Positions 37,162 to 46,028 of a DNA stretch of 64,000 nucleotides are shown here, in pieces. Positions within the stretch are counted from its first letter, which is position 1, and every line of letters starts with the position of its first letter. The stretch comes from Caulobacterales bacterium (GTDB lineage Bacteria > Pseudomonadota > Alphaproteobacteria > Caulobacterales > Caulobacteraceae), in NCBI GenBank assembly GCA_019510435.1, contig JAEKKJ010000008.1:248001-312000 (forward strand). Reading direction: 5' to 3'. The position numbers and the translations under genes were made by a program. Under the pieces are notes generated by a model that saw only the letters and a list, made by a program, of their open reading frames with translations, had not been told where the DNA came from and made no database searches.

Positions 37162-38082
37162 TCAACCGGCGAGCCGGCGCCACGCCAGCTTGGCGATCTG
37201 GACGTCCTGGACGCCGACGCCGGTGAGGTCGGCCACCACGGTCTCGTCGTCCGCGAACCGGATCGGGCGCGCCAGCAGGTCGCCCAGCTCGATGAGGTCG
37301 GCCTCGTCCACGAGGCCGGCGCGCACGGCCCAGCCGGCCTCCCCGTGGGCCACGCACTGCGGCCGCGAGTCCACCACCAGCCGGGCGCGGCCGGTCAGGG
37401 CCAGTTCCAGCTCGCGCTTGCCCGGCGCGTCGGCGCCGACCGCCACGATCCGCGCGCCGGGGCGCACCATGTCCGCCGTGAGGATGGGCGTCGTGGAGGG
37501 CGTGGTGGTCACGATGAGGTCGGCGCGCGCGCAGAGCGCCTCCAGCGCCACCGCCTCCGCGCCCAGTGCGGTCGCCGCCTCGGCCGCCCGGGCGGCGTCG
37601 CGCGCCCAGACGAGCGTGGTCTCCAGCCCCAGGGTGCGCGCCACCAGCTCGGCCTGCAGCCGGCCCTGGATACCGGCCCCGACCACGCCCAGCACCTTGG
37701 CGCCCGGACGCGCGATGCAGCGGGCGGCGATGGCGCCGGCCATGGCGGTGCGCAGGTCGGTGAGCCGGCCGCGGTCGTGCAGGATCGCCTGCACCTCCCC
37801 GGTGGTGGCGCTGACCACCGCCATGAAGCCGTCGCTGGTCTCCAGGCCGGCCTGCGGATTGCGGTAGAAGCTGGTGGCCAGCTTGACCACGAACACCGGA
37901 TCGCCCGCGACCCAGGCGCCCTTGACGTGGCAGTCCCCAGGCGGATCGCCGAAGGCCAGATGCCCCACCGCCATGACCTGGACCTCGCCGGCGCTCAGGC
38001 GGCGGAAGCCGTCCTCCACGGCGGCCAGCGCCTCGGCCTCGTCCAGGGCGGCAAGGATCTCCGGCAGCTCGATGACCCGCAT
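37162..38082 (-). CDS. Ornithine cyclodeaminase / mu-crystallin family protein
   Basis: 306 residues. Family landmarks: the substrate-side MAVGHLAF..HVKGAWVAGDPVFVVKLATSFYRNP, the dimer region VSATTGEVQAILHDRGRLTDLRTAMAGAIAA, and the NAD-binding GVVGAGIQGRLQAELVA. Members include ornithine cyclodeaminase, alanine dehydrogenases of archaeal type, ketimine reductases, EutC and the iminosuccinate reductase BhcD. Paired with the EutB/BhcB-like dehydratase across a repeat-bearing gap, an imine-reducing role is plausible. SD GGGGAGGACG precedes ATG. It is divergent from the module B hydrolase with site S4 between. Confidence 0.87.
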   Translation of the reverse strand: MRVIELPEILAALDEAEALAAVEDGFRRLSAGEVQVMAVGHLAFGDPPGDCHVKGAWVAGDPVFVVKLATSFYRNPQAGLETSDGFMAVVSATTGEVQAILHDRGRLTDLRTAMAGAIAARCIARPGAKVLGVVGAGIQGRLQAELVARTLGLETTLVWARDAARAAEAATALGAEAVALEALCARADLIVTTTPSTTPILTADMVRPGARIVAVGADAPGKRELELALTGRARLVVDSRPQCVAHGEAGWAVRAGLVDEADLIELGDLLARPIRFADDETVVADLTGVGVQDVQIAKLAWRRLAG

Positions 38083-38137
38083 GTGCGTCCTCCCCTTCCC
38101 GCTCCCTGGCCCGATATGCTGGACAGGCCGGATTTGG

Positions 38138-38165
38138 ATTGCATCATGAATCTCAATAATGCAAT
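38138..38165. promoter_or_regulatory. 28-bp dyad site S4 (best example)
   Basis: A perfect dyad: ATTGCAT and ATGCAAT separated by 14 bp. It lies in the divergent gap between the cyclodeaminase-family gene and the module B importer operon. Confidence 0.8.
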
Positions 38166-38201
38166 TTGTCTGTCGCAGACGCGTCGTTGCGGGAGCGCCG
38201 G

Positions 38202-39887
38202 TTGAGACACCCCCTGAGACATGGACTCCTCGCGGCGCTGCTGCTGGCGATCCAGCCGCTGACGGCCTGGGCCGCGACGCCGAAGGCCGACGCCGTCCAC
38301 GCCACCCCCGCCCCCATTCCGCCGTTCGAATGCCAGGCCCGCGTGGGCTACGACCGCGACCTGACGCTGCCCGGCTATATACTGCCCACCGCCGCAGGCC
38401 CGCGTACCTGCATCCCCTTCACCAGCGCCCGCTTCCAGCCGCCCGCCGGCTACAAGGGCGACTACTATGTGGACGAGTTCACGGACGCCAAGCTGCGCGA
38501 GCGGTGGGAAGCCTGCAAGCGCGAGCCCGACTGCAAGCGCCGCGTCTACGACCAAGTGCTGAAGCGCCACCCGCCGAACCGCGAATACGGCCTGAAGGAC
38601 CCGCACGGCCGCTTCCTGCTGGGCAAGATCGAGGAGAAGGGCGCCGACACCGACCTTTCCACCATCCGCCGTCCCGGCTTCTTCGCCCGCGCGCCCTACA
38701 ACGAGCCGGTGGCCGAGACGGACGGCCGCACCTTCGTCGTCGAGTTCAGCACGGTGCTGGAGCCCTACGAGCGCCTCCATCAGCACATGACCGGAGATGT
38801 GAAGCTGCGCGGCTGGTACATGCGCGGCGCCGGCGTCGACGACGGCAAGGGCCACAAGGTCCGGGCCCTGATCGTCATGAGCGGCGGCGGCGGCGATCGG
38901 GTCACCGCCATCGACGACCCTGCCGACAAGGCCTACGCCATCGATCCGAAGACCGGGGAGAGCGTGCCCAACGACGACTGGCCCAACGCCACCACCGGCG
39001 TGAAGGGCGAGGCGTCCTGGCGGGAGGTCTGGCGGCGCCTCAACGCCGAGGGCTTCGACGTCCTGGCCATGGACCGGCGCGGCGTCGGCGTGTCGGGCGG
39101 CTACAGCGACACCAACACCCTGCAGCAGGGCCGCGACCTGCTGCGCGTGATCGGCGAACTGCGGACTGGCCAAGGCCTGCGGGCGCTGTCGCCGGACGGG
39201 ACCTTGAGCGTCGGCCGCGCGGCCGCGGCCGCGATCCGTGGCGCCGCGCCCGAGGCCGGCCTGCCGGTGATGTTCATGGGCTCCTCGCGCGGCACCATGG
39301 CCAGCGGCTGGGCCATGACCCAGAACTTCGACAAGGACTGCGGCTACGACCTGCCGAAGATCACCTGCGCGCCGGCGCATCGCGACCGCCACGTGAAGGG
39401 CGCCATCCTGGTGGCCGAGTTCTCGAGCGGCGTCGGCTACCTGCCGGCCCAGACCACGCCGAAGGACGACGGCCGTGGGCCGGGCCGCGACCGCGGGCTC
39501 TTCATCGGCGGCATCGAGGTGGAGAACAACATCGTCTTCTTCCCCAGCTCGGCGATCCTGGCCGGCGTCTCCAAGTGGCCCAGCGCCTTCTTCGCCCGCG
39601 GCCTGTGGTGCTACGCGGACGGGCTGGAAGGGACGATGGAGTCCTACAGCCGCGTGCACGGGCCGAAGGACCTGGTGGTCGTGCGCGGGCCGCACCCGTT
39701 CGAGAGCTGGCCCGCGTCGGAGAAGGCGCGCGTCGCGGCCCGCATTGTCGCCTACGCCCGCACCGTGGTCCTGGGGGGCAAGACCGTGCCCGGCCGCCGG
39801 CCCTGGTCCGACATGAAGCAGCTGGTGGCCACCAGCGACGACGTGTGGGAGCCGTCGACCCATCCGACGCTCGTCGCCGGGCCGTGA
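38202..39887 (+). CDS. Exported alpha/beta hydrolase (peptidase/esterase type), first gene of module B importer operon
   Basis: About 561 residues. I prefer the TTG at 38202 because GGGAG lies 6 bp upstream and a signal peptide begins at once (LLAALLLAIQPLTAWA). A TTG at 38166 would lie just after the operator. The hydrolase core has VMSGGGG, MDRRGVGVSGGYS and the nucleophile elbow GSSRGT (serine near residue 362). A roughly 200-residue N-terminal part has several cysteines and no family I can name. Substrate unknown, presumably split in the periplasm before uptake. The stop overlaps the GTG of the substrate-binding protein gene (GTGA). Confidence 0.82.
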   Translation: MRHPLRHGLLAALLLAIQPLTAWAATPKADAVHATPAPIPPFECQARVGYDRDLTLPGYILPTAAGPRTCIPFTSARFQPPAGYKGDYYVDEFTDAKLRERWEACKREPDCKRRVYDQVLKRHPPNREYGLKDPHGRFLLGKIEEKGADTDLSTIRRPGFFARAPYNEPVAETDGRTFVVEFSTVLEPYERLHQHMTGDVKLRGWYMRGAGVDDGKGHKVRALIVMSGGGGDRVTAIDDPADKAYAIDPKTGESVPNDDWPNATTGVKGEASWREVWRRLNAEGFDVLAMDRRGVGVSGGYSDTNTLQQGRDLLRVIGELRTGQGLRALSPDGTLSVGRAAAAAIRGAAPEAGLPVMFMGSSRGTMASGWAMTQNFDKDCGYDLPKITCAPAHRDRHVKGAILVAEFSSGVGYLPAQTTPKDDGRGPGRDRGLFIGGIEVENNIVFFPSSAILAGVSKWPSAFFARGLWCYADGLEGTMESYSRVHGPKDLVVVRGPHPFESWPASEKARVAARIVAYARTVVLGGKTVPGRRPWSDMKQLVATSDDVWEPSTHPTLVAGP

Positions 39888-41467
39888 GGCGGCGGAGCCG
39901 ATCCTCTCGCTGGGCGGTCGGCCTGTTCGCCGGGCTGACCGGCCTGGTCGCCGCCCACGCCGCCTGCGCCGAGACGGTGCTGCGCGCCCGCCTGGCCTCG
40001 GACATCGTCTCCACCGAGCCCGGCGGCAAGCGCGACGCCAATACCGACGACGTCCTGGCCCACGTGGTCGAGGGGCTGGTGGCCTACCGCGAAAACGGCG
40101 AGATCGCGCCCATGCTGGCGAAGGGCTGGACGGTCTCGCCGGACGGCCGCACCTACACCTTCGCCTTGCGGACCGGTGTCGTCTTCCACAACGGCCAGCC
40201 GATGACCGCCGCCGACGTGGTCTGGTCGATCCGACGCTACCTTCAGCCCGCCACCCGCTGGCGTTGCGCCGCCGAGTTCGGGCCGCAGGGCATCGCGCGC
40301 GTCCTCTCGGTGACAGCGCCCGATCCCCAGACCGTGGTGCTGACCCTGGACCGGCCGGCGCCCCTGCTGCTGAAGACCCTGGCCCGGCCCGACTGCGGCC
40401 AGACGGGCATCCTGCATCCCGACTCGGTCGGGCCCGGCGGCGCCTGGCGCGGGCCGATCGGCACGGGCCCGTTCAAGGTCGGCGCCTGGAAGCGCAACCA
40501 GTACGTCGACCTCATCCGCTTCCCCGGCTACCAGGCCCTGCCCGGCCCGCGGGACGGCGACACGGGCGGCAAGCACGCGCTGGTGGACCGGGTGCGATTC
40601 ATGATCATCCCGGACAGCTCCGCGGCCAGGGCGGCCCTGCTACGCGGCAGCCTGGATGTCATCGACTCCCTCAGCCCGACCGAGCTGGGCGGCGTGCAGG
40701 GCGACAAGCGCGTGCGCCTCCAGTTCGCCCCGACCGCGGACATGTGGCTGATGATGCTCCAGACCCGCGACCCGCTGCTGGCGGACCCTCGCCTGCGCCG
40801 CGCCATCGCCCTCAGCCTCGACACCGCGGCCCTGACCCGGGCGGTGACCTGGGGGACGTCCCGGCCCGACAGCTCGCCGGTGCCGGCCATCAGCCCCTAT
40901 TTCACGCCGCTCCACGCCCAGCTGCGCAAGCCGGACCTGGCGCAGGCGCGGCGACTGGCGGCGGCGGCCGGCTATCGCGGCCAACCTATCCGCATCACCA
41001 CCAACCGCCGCTATCCCCAGATGTTCGACGCCGCAGTGCTGATCCAGGCCATGGCGCGTCGCGCCGGCATCCGCTTCCAGATCGACACCGTCGACTGGGC
41101 GGGCGAGGTGCAGCGCTACAGCGCGGGCGACTACCAGGCCCTGGTGTTCAGCTATTCGGTGCGCCTGGACCCGGCGATGGATTTCGCCCTCTTGATCGGG
41201 GACAAGTCGCGCGATCCGCGCAAGGTCTGGGACTCGCCCCGCGCCGCGGCCCTGCTGCAGAAGGCGGTGGTCAGCGACGACCGGGCGGTGCGCCAAGCGG
41301 CGTTCGACGACCTGCAGCGCGCGTTCCTGGACGAGGCCCCGGCGGTGATGCTGTTCAACGCCACGCGCATCTCGGCCGTGCGCGCCAACGTCAGCGGCTT
41401 CAAGGAGTGGCCGGCCGAACAGCAGCGGCTGTGGGACGTCGGCTTCTGCGGGCGGGCGGCATGCTGA
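39884..41467 (+). CDS. ABC importer substrate-binding protein, family 5 (module B)
   Basis: 527 residues from GTG 39884 (GTGA overlap with the hydrolase stop). Signal peptide LVAAHAACAE. Motifs: DVLAHVVEGLVAYRENGEI, SPDGRTYTFALRTGVVFHNGQPM, IGTGPFKVGAWKRNQY, and RRAIALSLDT. It is a paralogue of 15974-17539; both keep two cysteines (WRC, DCG) in the same places, probably a disulfide. Ligand of the family: peptides or chelates. It overlaps the permease gene by 7 bp. Confidence 0.92.
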   Translation: MRRRSRSSRWAVGLFAGLTGLVAAHAACAETVLRARLASDIVSTEPGGKRDANTDDVLAHVVEGLVAYRENGEIAPMLAKGWTVSPDGRTYTFALRTGVVFHNGQPMTAADVVWSIRRYLQPATRWRCAAEFGPQGIARVLSVTAPDPQTVVLTLDRPAPLLLKTLARPDCGQTGILHPDSVGPGGAWRGPIGTGPFKVGAWKRNQYVDLIRFPGYQALPGPRDGDTGGKHALVDRVRFMIIPDSSAARAALLRGSLDVIDSLSPTELGGVQGDKRVRLQFAPTADMWLMMLQTRDPLLADPRLRRAIALSLDTAALTRAVTWGTSRPDSSPVPAISPYFTPLHAQLRKPDLAQARRLAAAAGYRGQPIRITTNRRYPQMFDAAVLIQAMARRAGIRFQIDTVDWAGEVQRYSAGDYQALVFSYSVRLDPAMDFALLIGDKSRDPRKVWDSPRAAALLQKAVVSDDRAVRQAAFDDLQRAFLDEAPAVMLFNATRISAVRANVSGFKEWPAEQQRLWDVGFCGRAAC

Positions 41468-42405
41468 GCTACATCGCCCGGCGCGTCCTGCTGGCCCTGC
41501 CCACCCTGATGCTGGTGGCGCTGGCGGTCTTCTTCCTGATCCGGCTGATCCCGGGCGACCCCGCCGTGGTGATGCTGGGCGAGGGCGCGGACAAGGCCGC
41601 CGTGGCCGCACTGCACCGCGAGCTGGGGCTGGACCGGCCTTTGCCCGCGCAGTTTCTGACCTGGATCGCCCACGTGCTGCGCGGCGACCTGGGCCAGTCC
41701 ATCTCCACGGGCGAGCCCGTCGCCGGCCTGATCCTGCAGCGCTTCCGCCTCACCGCGATGGTGGTGCTGGCCGCGGTGAGCCTGGCCACCCTGATCGCCA
41801 TCGCGGCCGGCATGGTGGCCGCCTGGCGGCGCGACACGAGCATCGACCTGGCGGTGGTCGGCGCCTCGACCCTCGTGCTGGCCATCCCCAGCTTCTGGCT
41901 GGCGCTCGTGCTGCTGCTGGTGTTCGGGCTGAAGCTGGGCTGGCTGCCCTTCGTCGGCTACGTGCCGTTCGCCGAGGACGCGGTGCAGGCCGCCCTGTTC
42001 CTGGTGCTGCCGATCCTCACCCTGACCATCACCGAGAGCGGGGTGCTGACCCGGATGATGCGCTCCAGCGCCATCGAGGTGATGCGGCTGGAGTACGTCA
42101 CCCACGCCCGCGCCAAGGGCCTGTCCGAGACGACGGTCCTGCGCCGCCACGTCTTCCCCAACGCCTTCGCCCCGACCCTGACCCTGGTGGGGCTGACCCT
42201 GGGCCACCTCCTGGGCGGCATCGCGGTGATCGAGACGGTCTTCACCCTGCCGGGGCTGGGGCGGCTGATGGTGGAGAGCATCCTGGCCCGGGACTATCCG
42301 GTGGTGCAGGGCTGCCTGCTGTTCACGGCCTGCGTCTACATCGCGGTCAACCTGGTGGTGGACCTCTGCTACCCGCTGTTCGACCCGCGCGTGGCGGCCG
42401 CCTGA
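41461..42405 (+). CDS. ABC importer permease, DppB-like (module B)
   Basis: 314 residues. FFLIRLIPGDPAVVMLGEGA, the EAA loop YVTHARAKGLSETTVLRRHVFPNAF and TVFTLPGLGRLMVESILARDYPVVQG identify the family. It is strongly similar along its length to the module A permease at 17536. The ATG at 41461 lies inside the substrate-binding protein gene (7-bp overlap). Confidence 0.94.
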   Translation: MLSYIARRVLLALPTLMLVALAVFFLIRLIPGDPAVVMLGEGADKAAVAALHRELGLDRPLPAQFLTWIAHVLRGDLGQSISTGEPVAGLILQRFRLTAMVVLAAVSLATLIAIAAGMVAAWRRDTSIDLAVVGASTLVLAIPSFWLALVLLLVFGLKLGWLPFVGYVPFAEDAVQAALFLVLPILTLTITESGVLTRMMRSSAIEVMRLEYVTHARAKGLSETTVLRRHVFPNAFAPTLTLVGLTLGHLLGGIAVIETVFTLPGLGRLMVESILARDYPVVQGCLLFTACVYIAVNLVVDLCYPLFDPRVAAA

Positions 42406-43217
42406 TGCCCCGCCTGAAGCCCAATGCGGCGATCGGCGCCGCCCTCGTCGGGCTCCTGCTGGCGACGATCCTGCTGGGCTTCGTCTGGACCCCCTACGAC
42501 CCCATCGCCATCGACCTGGACCATCCGCTGGCGGCGCCCAGCGCAGCCCACTGGTTCGGCGCCGACGAGTTCGGCCGCGACGTGCTCAGCCGCGCCATGC
42601 TGGGGGCGCGGATCAGCGCCGCCATCGCCGCGGGCGTGGTGGCGGCCGCGGTCAGCGTCGGCCTCATGCTGGGCCTCGTCGCCGGGTTCGTGGGCGGCTG
42701 GCTGGACCGGGCCTTGATGATCGTCAACGACACCGTTCTGGCCTTCCCCGGCATCCTGCTGGCCCTGGCGCTGATGGCGGTGCTGGGCCCCAGCTACGGC
42801 AGCCTGATCCTGGCGCTGGGCGTCGCCTACCTGCCGTCCATCGTGCGGGTGGTGCGCGCCGCGGTGCTGTCGCTCCGCGAGCGGGAGTTCGTGGAGGCCT
42901 CCCGGGTGGCCGGCGACAGCGGGCTCTACACCATGCTGCGCCACGTGCTGCCCAACGCCCTGCCGCCGGTGGTGGTGCTGGCCACCAGCCTGTTCGGCTG
43001 GGCGATCCTGTCGGAGAGCGCGCTCAGCTTCCTGGGCGTGGGCGTGCCGCCGCCGGCGCCCACCTGGGGCAACATGCTGTCCTCGGCGCGGCCCTACATG
43101 GAGCGGGCGTCCTGGCTCTCCATCGCGCCGGGCCTCTGCATCGCCCTGACCCTGCTGGGCGTGAACCTGCTCGGCGACGCCCTGCGCGACTGGCTCGATC
43201 CGCGGGACGACGGATGA
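42405..43217 (+). CDS. ABC importer permease, DppC-like (module B)
   Basis: 270 residues, the same length as its module A homologue. HWFGADEFGRDVLSRAMLGARIS, the EAA loop FVEASRVAGDSGLYTMLRHVLPN, and ESALSFLGVGVPPPAPTWGNML are conserved. Coupled to the neighbouring genes by TGATG and ATGA overlaps. Confidence 0.94.
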   Translation: MPRLKPNAAIGAALVGLLLATILLGFVWTPYDPIAIDLDHPLAAPSAAHWFGADEFGRDVLSRAMLGARISAAIAAGVVAAAVSVGLMLGLVAGFVGGWLDRALMIVNDTVLAFPGILLALALMAVLGPSYGSLILALGVAYLPSIVRVVRAAVLSLREREFVEASRVAGDSGLYTMLRHVLPNALPPVVVLATSLFGWAILSESALSFLGVGVPPPAPTWGNMLSSARPYMERASWLSIAPGLCIALTLLGVNLLGDALRDWLDPRDDG

Positions 43218-44842
43218 GCGACGTCGCCCTGCTCAGCGTCCGCAACCTGCGGATCGAAGCGGCCGCCGCCGACGCGGCCGGACGTGCGCCGCTGCTGGCC
43301 GACCTCTCGTTCGACGTCGCGCCCGGCGAGTTCGTGGCCGTCGTAGGCGAGTCCGGCAGTGGCAAGACCCTGGCCGCCCGCTCGATCCTGGGCCTGCTGC
43401 CGCCCGGCGTGCGGCAGGCGGGTGGCGCGATCAGCCTGCAGGGCCAGGAACTGAGCGGCCTGTCACAGGGCGAGCTGCGCCGCGTGCGGGGTCGGCAGGT
43501 GGGCATGGTGTTCCAGGAGCCGATGGTCTCGCTGAACCCGGCCCTGACCATCGGCAAGCAGCTGGCCGAGGGGCTGAAGCTGCACGAGAGGCTTGGCGAC
43601 GCCGAGATCCGGAGCCGATGCGTCGAGATGCTGCGCCGGGTGCGGATCGCCGATCCCGAGCACTGCCTTTCGGCCTATCCGCACGAGTTCTCCGGCGGCA
43701 TGCGCCAGCGGATCATGCTGGCCTCGGTGATGCTCTTGAAGCCGCGGCTGCTGATCGCCGACGAGCCGACCACCGCCCTCGACACCATCAGCCAGCGCGA
43801 GGTGATGGAGCTGATGGTGGAACTGGCCCGCGAGCACGGCGTGGCGGTCCTGCTGATCACCCACGACCTGGGCGTCGTCGCCCGCTACGCCCAGCGGGTG
43901 TTGGTGCTGGAGAAGGGCGTGACCGTGGAGACTGGCGCCACGGCCCAGGTGCTGGGCGCGCCGGCGCATCCCTATACCCGCCGGCTGGTGGACTCCCTGC
44001 CGCGGCGGGCGGCGAACCGGTCGCCGCGCGGGCCTACGCCGCCGATCCTGGAGGTGCGGAACGCCGCGGTCGACTATCCGGGCAAGCCCGGCCTCCTGAG
44101 CCGCGGCGCGCCCAAGCGGGTGGTGAGCGGCGTGTCCCTCAGCGTCGGCGCGGGCGAGATCGTCGCCGTGGTTGGGGCCAGCGGTTCGGGCAAGACCACC
44201 CTGGGCCGCGCCGCCCTCGGCCTGAAGCCCCTCGCCGCCGGCAGCATCGCCTTCGACGGTGTGGACCTCGCCCGCATGGACCGCGACCAGCGTCGCCGGT
44301 TCAGGCGCGAGGCGCAGCTGGTGTTCCAGGACCCATTCTCCTCGCTGGATCCGCGCGTGCGCATCGGCGAGACGGTGGGCGCCTGCCTGCGCCACGACCC
44401 GGACCTCAGCGCCGCCGAGCGGCGCGCGCGGGTGCGCCAGGCGCTGGAGGACGTGAGCCTTGGCGGCTTCGAGGATCGCCTGCCGCACCAGATGTCAGGC
44501 GGCCAGCGCCAGCGGGTGGCGATCGCGCGGGCCGTGGTCTCGCGACCCCGACTGGTGGTGGCCGACGAGCCGGTTTCAGCCCTGGACATGACCATCCAGC
44601 TGCAGGTCCTGACGCTGTTCCAGGCCCTGCAGGCCCAGTACGGCTTCGCCTGCCTCTTCATCACCCACGACCTCGGCGTCGTGGAGCAGGTGGCCGATCG
44701 GGTGTGCGTCATGTCGGCGGGCGCGCTGGTGGAGGAGGGGCCGACCGACGCCGTCTTCGACGACCCGCAGCACGCGTACACCCAGGCTCTGCTCGCCGCC
44801 ACGCCCAGCCGCATGGCCGCGGCCGCCGCGGGCCTGGCGTGA
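43214..44842 (+). CDS. Fused double ABC ATPase (DppD-DppF-like) (module B)
   Basis: 542 residues, two complete ATPase domains. Domain 1: GESGSGKT, FSGGMRQR, LLIADEPTTALD, THDLG. Domain 2: GASGSGKTT, MSGGQRQR, LVVADEPVSALD, THDLG. The tails DPYTRR-type (HPYTRRLVDSLP) and HAYTQALLAATP match oligopeptide/dipeptide ATPases. It powers the module B permeases. It ends 2 bp before the convergent gntR gene's stop, with no room for a terminator. Confidence 0.94.
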   Translation: MSDVALLSVRNLRIEAAAADAAGRAPLLADLSFDVAPGEFVAVVGESGSGKTLAARSILGLLPPGVRQAGGAISLQGQELSGLSQGELRRVRGRQVGMVFQEPMVSLNPALTIGKQLAEGLKLHERLGDAEIRSRCVEMLRRVRIADPEHCLSAYPHEFSGGMRQRIMLASVMLLKPRLLIADEPTTALDTISQREVMELMVELAREHGVAVLLITHDLGVVARYAQRVLVLEKGVTVETGATAQVLGAPAHPYTRRLVDSLPRRAANRSPRGPTPPILEVRNAAVDYPGKPGLLSRGAPKRVVSGVSLSVGAGEIVAVVGASGSGKTTLGRAALGLKPLAAGSIAFDGVDLARMDRDQRRRFRREAQLVFQDPFSSLDPRVRIGETVGACLRHDPDLSAAERRARVRQALEDVSLGGFEDRLPHQMSGGQRQRVAIARAVVSRPRLVVADEPVSALDMTIQLQVLTLFQALQAQYGFACLFITHDLGVVEQVADRVCVMSAGALVEEGPTDAVFDDPQHAYTQALLAATPSRMAAAAAGLA

Positions 44843-44844
44843 AC

Positions 44845-45843
44845 TCAGTCGCCGTCGGACAGGCTGTCGGGCCCCTGGGTGGTGTGCATCGAACTGGCCT
44901 TCAGGTGCTCGATCATGGTGTTGGCGGCCAGCTGGTTGTCGCCGGCCTCCAGGGCCGTGAGGATCGCCATGTGCTCGTCGATCGAGGCCAGCACACGGGC
45001 CGGGCCATAGTGCCAGTAGTAGTTCAGGAAGCTGCGCAGCTGGATCTGCCGGCGCACGGCGTCCAGCAGGTAACGGTTGCCCGAACAGCGGGCCAGGGTC
45101 TCGTGGAAGTCGGAGTTCATCTCGTAGAACTCCACCGGCCGGAAGTCGCGGAACGAGCGCCGGCGGAAGGCCATGTGGCGCGCCCGGGTCTCCTTGGCCC
45201 ATGCGCGGTCCAGCTCGAAGGTGTCCTGCAGCACCACCGCCGGCTCGACGGCGCGGCGGAACTTGTAGCTCTCGGCCTGGGCGCGCAGCGAGTGGAGCAG
45301 GGGGTTGAAGCTCCAGCCGTTGCCGGCCTTGCGCTCCACCAGCCCCAGCTCGCTGAGACGGCGCAGCACGCGCACCACCGTCGGCGGCTTGGCGTCGAAT
45401 TGGCGGCAGAGCTCCTGCTGGGTGAGGTCGGTCGGCAGCTTGCCGGTGTTGCGGGCCTCCGCGATGGCGACCAGCAGCGCCTGGTCCGCCTCCTGCTGCG
45501 GGTTCAGCGGCTCCACCACCGGAGCGACCGTGACCGGCTCGACCAGGACATAGCCGCGGTTGGGCCGCGCCTCGACAGAGCCCTGCTCGGCCAGCAGCTT
45601 CAGCGCCCCGCGCACCGGGGTGCGCGAAACGCCGAACGCCTGGCACAGCTCCTGCTCCACCAGGTGGTGGCCGGGCCCCGCGCCCTGGTCCTTCAGGAGG
45701 CGCAGGATCCGCGCGGCCAGTTCGGTTTGCAGGCGGCTGGGGCCGGTGGCCGGCGCAGTGGCGGCGGCTTTCGCGGCCTTCGGCGCCGCCTGGGTCTTGG
45801 CCGCGGCTTGCGGCGCGGTCTTGAGTTTGGCTCTGACGGCCAT
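44845..45843 (-). CDS. GntR-family regulator with two winged-helix domains and FCD-like ligand domain (module B)
   Basis: 332 residues. An Ala/Lys-rich N-terminal tail (about 1-35) resembles histone-like DNA-contacting tails. Winged helix 1 has LVEQELCQAFGVSRTPVRGALKLLAEQG; winged helix 2 has LTQQELCRQFDAKPPTVVRVLRRLSELGLVERK. The C-terminal domain has FYEMNSDFHETLARCSGNRYLLDAV and IDEHMAILTALEAGD. It is a paralogue of the module A GntR in the same rare two-winged-helix layout. Dyad sites S5 and S6 lie in the divergent gap to luxR, so it is probably autoregulated and a candidate for the binding protein of all twelve sites. Confidence 0.9.
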   Translation of the reverse strand: MAVRAKLKTAPQAAAKTQAAPKAAKAAATAPATGPSRLQTELAARILRLLKDQGAGPGHHLVEQELCQAFGVSRTPVRGALKLLAEQGSVEARPNRGYVLVEPVTVAPVVEPLNPQQEADQALLVAIAEARNTGKLPTDLTQQELCRQFDAKPPTVVRVLRRLSELGLVERKAGNGWSFNPLLHSLRAQAESYKFRRAVEPAVVLQDTFELDRAWAKETRARHMAFRRRSFRDFRPVEFYEMNSDFHETLARCSGNRYLLDAVRRQIQLRSFLNYYWHYGPARVLASIDEHMAILTALEAGDNQLAANTMIEHLKASSMHTTQGPDSLSDGD

Positions 45844-45944
45844 CTCGCTTGCTCCCGGGCCTGGTCGCCAGGCCCTCAGGCTATGCTCCGCCGGACCGGA
45901 CGGCTGGCCCGAAGCGGGGCTTCAATTGGCGGCAAGTGTAGCAG

Positions 45945-45972
45945 ATTGTTCTCTTGTTGCGTAAAGCGCGAA
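45945..45972. promoter_or_regulatory. 28-bp dyad site S5
   Basis: Half-sites ATTGTTC and GCGCGAA are 14 bp apart in the gntR/luxR divergent gap. The right half is degenerate. Confidence 0.45.
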
Positions 45973-46000
45973 TTTCCCACGGCTATCGCTTACGCGAGAA

Positions 46001-46028
46001 ATTGATCTCTCAGCTGAGATAATGCAAT
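46001..46028. promoter_or_regulatory. 28-bp dyad site S6, overlapping the first possible luxR start codon
   Basis: Half-sites ATTGATC and ATGCAAT are 14 bp apart; the spacer itself contains the perfect palindrome TCTCAGCTGAGA. The last seven bases include the ATG at 46022. Confidence 0.7.

Noticed and set aside
38159..39883. Very long upstream extension of the module B substrate-binding protein
   Set aside because: It is the alternate frame of the alpha/beta hydrolase; GTG 39884 directly precedes a proper signal peptide.
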